Assembly: GCA_025997595.1 (NCBI GenBank)
Contig: BNUU01000053.1
Span: 1-7,831, forward strand
Length of the DNA stretch: 7,831 nucleotides
Direction: 5' to 3'
Source: Spirochaetia bacterium
GTDB lineage: Bacteria > Spirochaetota > Spirochaetia > Treponematales > Breznakiellaceae
The first letter of the stretch is position 1, and each line of letters opens with the position of its first letter. The notes beneath the pieces were generated by a model. That model was given only the letters and a program-made list of their open reading frames with translations. It searched no databases and was not told where the DNA came from. The translations under genes and the position numbers were made by a program. Shown here one piece after another: positions 4,480-7,831 of this stretch.

Positions 4480-7400
4480 GACCCGAAAAACTGGTGATGG
4501 AAAATTTCGGCCCATTCGCCGGCAGGGCGGAACTTGATTTTTCCCGGCTGGAAGATATCTTCCTGGTGACCGGAAAAACCGGCTCGGGAAAGACCACGAT
4601 ATTCGACGCCATCTGTTTTGCCCTCTACGGAAAAGTTCCGGGCAGCAGGGGCAACCATGTGAACCGCCTGCGCAGTGATCATAGCGCCAATGGTACGGAT
4701 GGCGCCGCCGAAGATGGGGAATGTCTCGTATCCCTGGAATTTTCCCTGGGGGATAAACGTTACCTTGCGGAGCGGAGTCCCCGGCAGGAAAAGAAAAAAA
4801 AGAAGGGAACCGGTACCACCATCGCGGAAGAAACAGTAGTTCTGTACGAAATCATCGATGGAGAAAAAACCAACCCCTCCTCAAAAAAATCAGAAGCGGA
4901 TCAAAAAATACGGGAACTCATCGGCCTTGAGGCGGAGGAATTTTTCAAAATCGTTCTTTTACCCCAGGGGGAGTTCGCGGAATTTTTGCGGCAGAATACC
5001 AGCGAGCGGCAGAAAGTACTGGGAAAGCTTTTTCCCGTAGAAAAGGCCGCACGGGTGCGGGAACTGGCCCAGGAAAAAGCCAGGGATGCGGAGGCCCAGG
5101 CAGCTGAAGCCGCGCGGGTTCTGGGAGACATTAACAACAGGGTTTCTTTTGACACCTATGAGGCAATGCATCAGGAAGCGGAGGATTCCTACAAAAAGGC
5201 ACGGGAAAGGATCGGCGCCCTGGGAACAGAAGAAACCCGGCTCCGTAAAATCCTCGGGGCCCGGCAAAAAGAGGCGGAAACCCTGTCCCGGCTTGAGGAA
5301 AGCCGCAGAGAAGCGCAGCAAATTGAAGCGGCGGAAAAATCAATTAAGGAAAAAGAAGGCCTGCTTTCCCTGTCCCGGAGGGCCCGGCCCCTGGAACAGT
5401 TTTTAAGGATAAACGAACAGGCCCTGGAAACCGCACAATCAGCCCTCGCAGCTTTTGTGTCGGCAGCGGAAGAACGGGCCGCCGCGGAAGGGGCCGCCGC
5501 AAAAGCGGAAGGCCGGAGCGCAGAGATACTGCGCCTTGAAAAAGAAGCGGCCTCCCTCCGGGAAAAACGGCCCGCCCTTATTGAGATGCGGGAAGAGGAG
5601 CAAAAACTTAATGCCGATAAACAGGAACTGGAAAACATAAGGACCCTCATCGGGGAATTGGAAAAAAAGAACAGGGTCTTACAGGATGAACGGGAAAAGC
5701 AGGAAGGGGAGATCAAAAGACTGGAAGAGCTGGCGGCGGAAGGGCCGGCGCTGGAACAGCGGCTGGAAGCTGAACGGATCCTTAAAAATACCCTCATGGA
5801 GATCCGCAAATTCAAAATTCGTCTGGAAAAACTTGAAAGCGAAGCCCTGGAACGGAAAAACAGTATCACTGTGCTGGAAAAACGCCGGACTGAACTTGAA
5901 AAACGGATCCCCGTCATCACGGAGGAACTAAAAAATTTACGGGAGGAAAAAAACGCGGAAAAACGGGCGGAACAGGCAGGCCATTTGTCGGCGGAACTCA
6001 AATCCGGCGAGCCCTGTCCGGTCTGCGGTTCAACCGAACATCCCCGCCCTGCGGCCGCCCCGGTCCGTCACTTCAACCATGATGAGCGGATAGCGGTCCA
6101 GGAGTCCGGCCTGGGGGACGCCGAGCGGAACCACGCCGCCGCCCTTGCGGAACTGGGGGCGCAGCAAAATGAAACACAGAAACTTGAAGCGGAGATCCAT
6201 GCCCTTGAGAAGGAAATTCTTGAAGTGAAAGGGGAGACCCCCGTTCCGGTAAAGGCAGAGGAACTGGACAGCCTTATCAGCAAAAAATCCGCAGCGCTCA
6301 ACGATATGCTCACCCGGCAGGCCGGGGTCCGGGATGCGGAAAACCGGATCAAAATGCTGTACCGGGAGCAGGGGGAAGCGCAAAACAATCTTACTGAAAA
6401 TGAAAAGGAACGTGCCGCCCTGGGTGAAAAAGAAAAAAATCTTGCCGCCGCCCTTGCGGAAAAAGGGCAAAAACACCGGGGGCTTTTAAATTCCCACAGT
6501 ATTACTAATGAGGCCCGCAGTTTTACCAACGCTGCGGAAGCCCTGGCTGCGCTGGACCGGCTTATCTTCGAAGATGAGGCCCTGCTTGCCCAATACCGCA
6601 AAGAGCGGGAACAGGCAGGGCAGGCCCTGGCGGCGGCCATTGCCAATGAAAAGACAAGCCTGCAGCGCCGGGACGAAACCGCAGGGCAGCAGAAGGAAGC
6701 CGGTACTGCCCTGAAAAAAGAACTGGCAAATTCCCCCTTTGCGGACAGCAAGGCCCTGGAACAGAGCCTGCTCGACACTGAAACCGAAAAGATCCTTGAT
6801 GAAGAAATCAGGCTTTGGCGGGAGAACCGGATCGAGGCCCGGTCCCGGATTGCCGGGCTTGAAACACAGCTTGAGGGGATATGGGAGGAGCTTAGATCTT
6901 TTGGCGAAACCGCCAATAACACCGCCGGAGCCGGTGAGGCCGCGGGCGGCGCAGCCCTTGAAGCAGCCGGGTGCAGACTTGAGGCCCTTGAGGCCGAACG
7001 GGAACAAGCCGAGGCCGAACGGGACAGAACCTTTGCGGAACTCAAAAGCCTTGAACGGGACCGCGACAGTCTTAAAGAAGCCCACGAACGCTACGAGACC
7101 CTTGCAACAAAGGCCCGCAATTTACGAAACCTTTCCAACGATCTTTCGGGAAAAAATCCCCAGAAGAAACCCTTCGATTCCTGGCTCCTCGGCCTCTACC
7201 TTGCGGAGGTTGCCGCCTTTGCCAGCAGCCGGCTGGAAAAGATGAGCGAGTCCCGGTACTCCCTGCTCCTGGACAGCGAGCGGGAATCGGGCCGCAGCTA
7301 CGCCGGGCTGGACCTTACGGTATTCGACGCTTATACGGGAAAGACCCGGCCCTGCGCCACCTTATCGGGGGGCGAAAGTTTTATGGCCTCCATCAGCCTC

Positions 7401-7643
7401 GCTCTGGGCCTGGCCGATTCCATCCAGAGCCGTTCCGGCGGGGTCGTTCTTGACGCGGTCTTTATCGACGAAGGTTTCGGGAGCCTTGACGAAGGGAGCC
7501 TGGACAAGGCCCTGCTCATCCTGGACGAACTCCGGGACCGCCGTATGGTGGGGCTCATCTCCCATGTGGGGGAAATGCGATCACGTATTCCCTGCAGGGT
7601 TGAGGTGATCAAAACCGGGCAGGGGTCGCGGATAGAGGCCTAA
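4476..7643 (+). CDS. sbcC: Exonuclease subunit SbcC (Rad50-type SMC ATPase)
   Basis: ATPase and tether subunit of the SbcCD nuclease, 1055 aa (E. coli SbcC is 1048). The N-terminal ATPase half has Walker A GKTGSGKT (33-40) and the Q-loop LPQGEF (Q164). Two long Glu/Lys/Ala-rich coiled-coil arms run from roughly 175 to 490 and 540 to 870. At the apex, near the exact middle, is the zinc hook C514-P-V-C517, which joins two complexes through a shared zinc. The C-terminal half has the ABC signature LSGGES (963-968), Walker B VVLDAVFIDEGFGSLD with D998 and E999, and a switch histidine in LISHVGE. Initiation is at GTG, overlapping the sbcD stop. It shares a transcript with sbcD and probably with the tRNA. 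All key residues are present, so it should be active. The end is followed directly by a terminator hairpin. Confidence 0.96.
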   Translation: MRPEKLVMENFGPFAGRAELDFSRLEDIFLVTGKTGSGKTTIFDAICFALYGKVPGSRGNHVNRLRSDHSANGTDGAAEDGECLVSLEFSLGDKRYLAERSPRQEKKKKKGTGTTIAEETVVLYEIIDGEKTNPSSKKSEADQKIRELIGLEAEEFFKIVLLPQGEFAEFLRQNTSERQKVLGKLFPVEKAARVRELAQEKARDAEAQAAEAARVLGDINNRVSFDTYEAMHQEAEDSYKKARERIGALGTEETRLRKILGARQKEAETLSRLEESRREAQQIEAAEKSIKEKEGLLSLSRRARPLEQFLRINEQALETAQSALAAFVSAAEERAAAEGAAAKAEGRSAEILRLEKEAASLREKRPALIEMREEEQKLNADKQELENIRTLIGELEKKNRVLQDEREKQEGEIKRLEELAAEGPALEQRLEAERILKNTLMEIRKFKIRLEKLESEALERKNSITVLEKRRTELEKRIPVITEELKNLREEKNAEKRAEQAGHLSAELKSGEPCPVCGSTEHPRPAAAPVRHFNHDERIAVQESGLGDAERNHAAALAELGAQQNETQKLEAEIHALEKEILEVKGETPVPVKAEELDSLISKKSAALNDMLTRQAGVRDAENRIKMLYREQGEAQNNLTENEKERAALGEKEKNLAAALAEKGQKHRGLLNSHSITNEARSFTNAAEALAALDRLIFEDEALLAQYRKEREQAGQALAAAIANEKTSLQRRDETAGQQKEAGTALKKELANSPFADSKALEQSLLDTETEKILDEEIRLWRENRIEARSRIAGLETQLEGIWEELRSFGETANNTAGAGEAAGGAALEAAGCRLEALEAEREQAEAERDRTFAELKSLERDRDSLKEAHERYETLATKARNLRNLSNDLSGKNPQKKPFDSWLLGLYLAEVAAFASSRLEKMSESRYSLLLDSERESGRSYAGLDLTVFDAYTGKTRPCATLSGGESFMASISLALGLADSIQSRSGGVVLDAVFIDEGFGSLDEGSLDKALLILDELRDRRMVGLISHVGEMRSRIPCRVEVIKTGQGSRIEA

Positions 7644-7647
7644 AAAT

Positions 7648-7686
7648 CGCACCTGACCCCTGAGGGGGTTTCAGGTGCGCCGTTTT
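7648..7686 (+). terminator. Intrinsic terminator-like hairpin after sbcC
   Basis: CGCACCTGA (7648-7656) pairs with TCAGGTGCG (7671-7679). An inner CCCC/GGGG pairing encloses the TGA loop, leaving a GTT bulge on the 3' side. A short T4 tract follows at 7683-7686 after three intervening bases (CCG). It begins 5 bp after the sbcC stop codon. The T tract is short, so termination may be partial. Confidence 0.55.
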
Positions 7687-7713
7687 CAAGGTAGGGCGTC
7701 ACTATGGGGGCCC

Positions 7714-7745
7714 AAAAAACGGCCGCCCCCGGTTAGGAGGCGGCC
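7714..7745 (-). terminator. Minus-strand terminator-like hairpin within a nested structure
   Basis: GGCCGCC (7721-7727) and GGCGGCC (7739-7745) form a stem. Read on the minus strand it is followed by G and six T (complement of 7714-7719), the usual form of an intrinsic terminator. It would stop a transcript arriving from a convergent gene right of the window, and would insulate sbcC. The hairpin lies inside a wider pairing of CTATGG (7702-7707) with CCATAG (7765-7770). Confidence 0.5.
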
Positions 7746-7800
7746 ATTTAAAAGGCGCCGGGCACCATAGGCGTACACTTAGCGGAAAACCGAAGAAAAT

Positions 7801-7831
7801 GAACCACTAACCACACGAAAGACACGAACCA
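7801..7831 (+). repeat. Start of another 'accacacgaa' intergenic repeat, cut by the window edge
   Basis: 'aaccactaaccacacgaa' followed by 'agacacgaacca' is the same word family as the repeats at 100-129 and 176-246. The sequence is cut off at the window end, so the element boundaries cannot be set. I see no gene in 7644-7831 beyond the two hairpins and this repeat. Confidence 0.6.

Noticed and set aside
5189..6001. Long open frame on the minus strand (270 codons), and a similar one at 6068-7045
   Set aside because: Both are Ser/Arg-rich shadows opposite the Glu/Lys/Ala-rich coiled coil of SbcC, with no domain or start signal.
6985..7025. Short tandem repeat 'gaggccgaacggga' in sbcC
   Set aside because: The two near copies encode ordinary Glu/Ala-rich coiled-coil heptads; nothing suggests a functional DNA repeat.

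Overview
The window looks like part of the chromosome of a strictly anaerobic bacterium. It carries an oxygen-sensitive radical-SAM sulfatase-type maturase, a NifA/AnfA-type sigma-54 activator, an isolated tRNA-Arg and an SbcCD nuclease operon. Coding DNA is G+C-rich, while the intergenic DNA at the left edge is only about one third G+C. Intergenic repeats built on 'accacgaa / cacgaac' words occur at both edges. Together with the SbcC and NifA-type sequence style, they make me think of a gut spirochaete (Treponema-like). That is a tentative recollection, not something the sequence proves.

Layout. Positions 1-350 hold no gene. They form one large imperfect palindrome: perfect 91-bp inverted arms (21-111 and 290-380) around a second, imperfect palindrome (about 176-246). 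The right arm runs into the last ten codons of the first gene. On the minus strand follow a GAF-AAA+-Fis activator (351-1922) and, upstream of it, an anaerobic sulfatase-maturase-type radical SAM/SPASM enzyme (1978-3075). They are separated by 55 bp containing a good promoter with a 14-bp dyad in its spacer. A 99-bp divergent intergenic region leads to the plus-strand genes: tRNA-Arg(UCU) (3175-3248), sbcD (3253-4479) and sbcC (4476-7643). The last two overlap by 4 bp. After sbcC come a plus-strand terminator hairpin, a second nested hairpin that reads as a terminator on the minus strand, and the start of another intergenic repeat at the right edge.

How it works together. SbcD (Mre11-type nuclease) and SbcC (Rad50-type ATPase with a CPVC zinc hook) form the hairpin- and end-processing complex; the local palindrome is the type of structure this complex attacks. 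The maturase makes formylglycine, or a related modification, on a target that is not in the window. The NifA-type protein should activate sigma-54 promoters elsewhere, since no -24/-12 site or nif gene was found here.

Nothing in the window is a clearly new multi-gene system. The most unusual points are at the DNA and expression level: the 91-bp perfect inverted repeat, a 13-bp micro-inversion between its two outer hairpins that would change the C-terminus of the activator, and three genes predicted to be translated from (nearly) leaderless mRNAs, one of them created by a tRNA ending 4 nt before the start codon.
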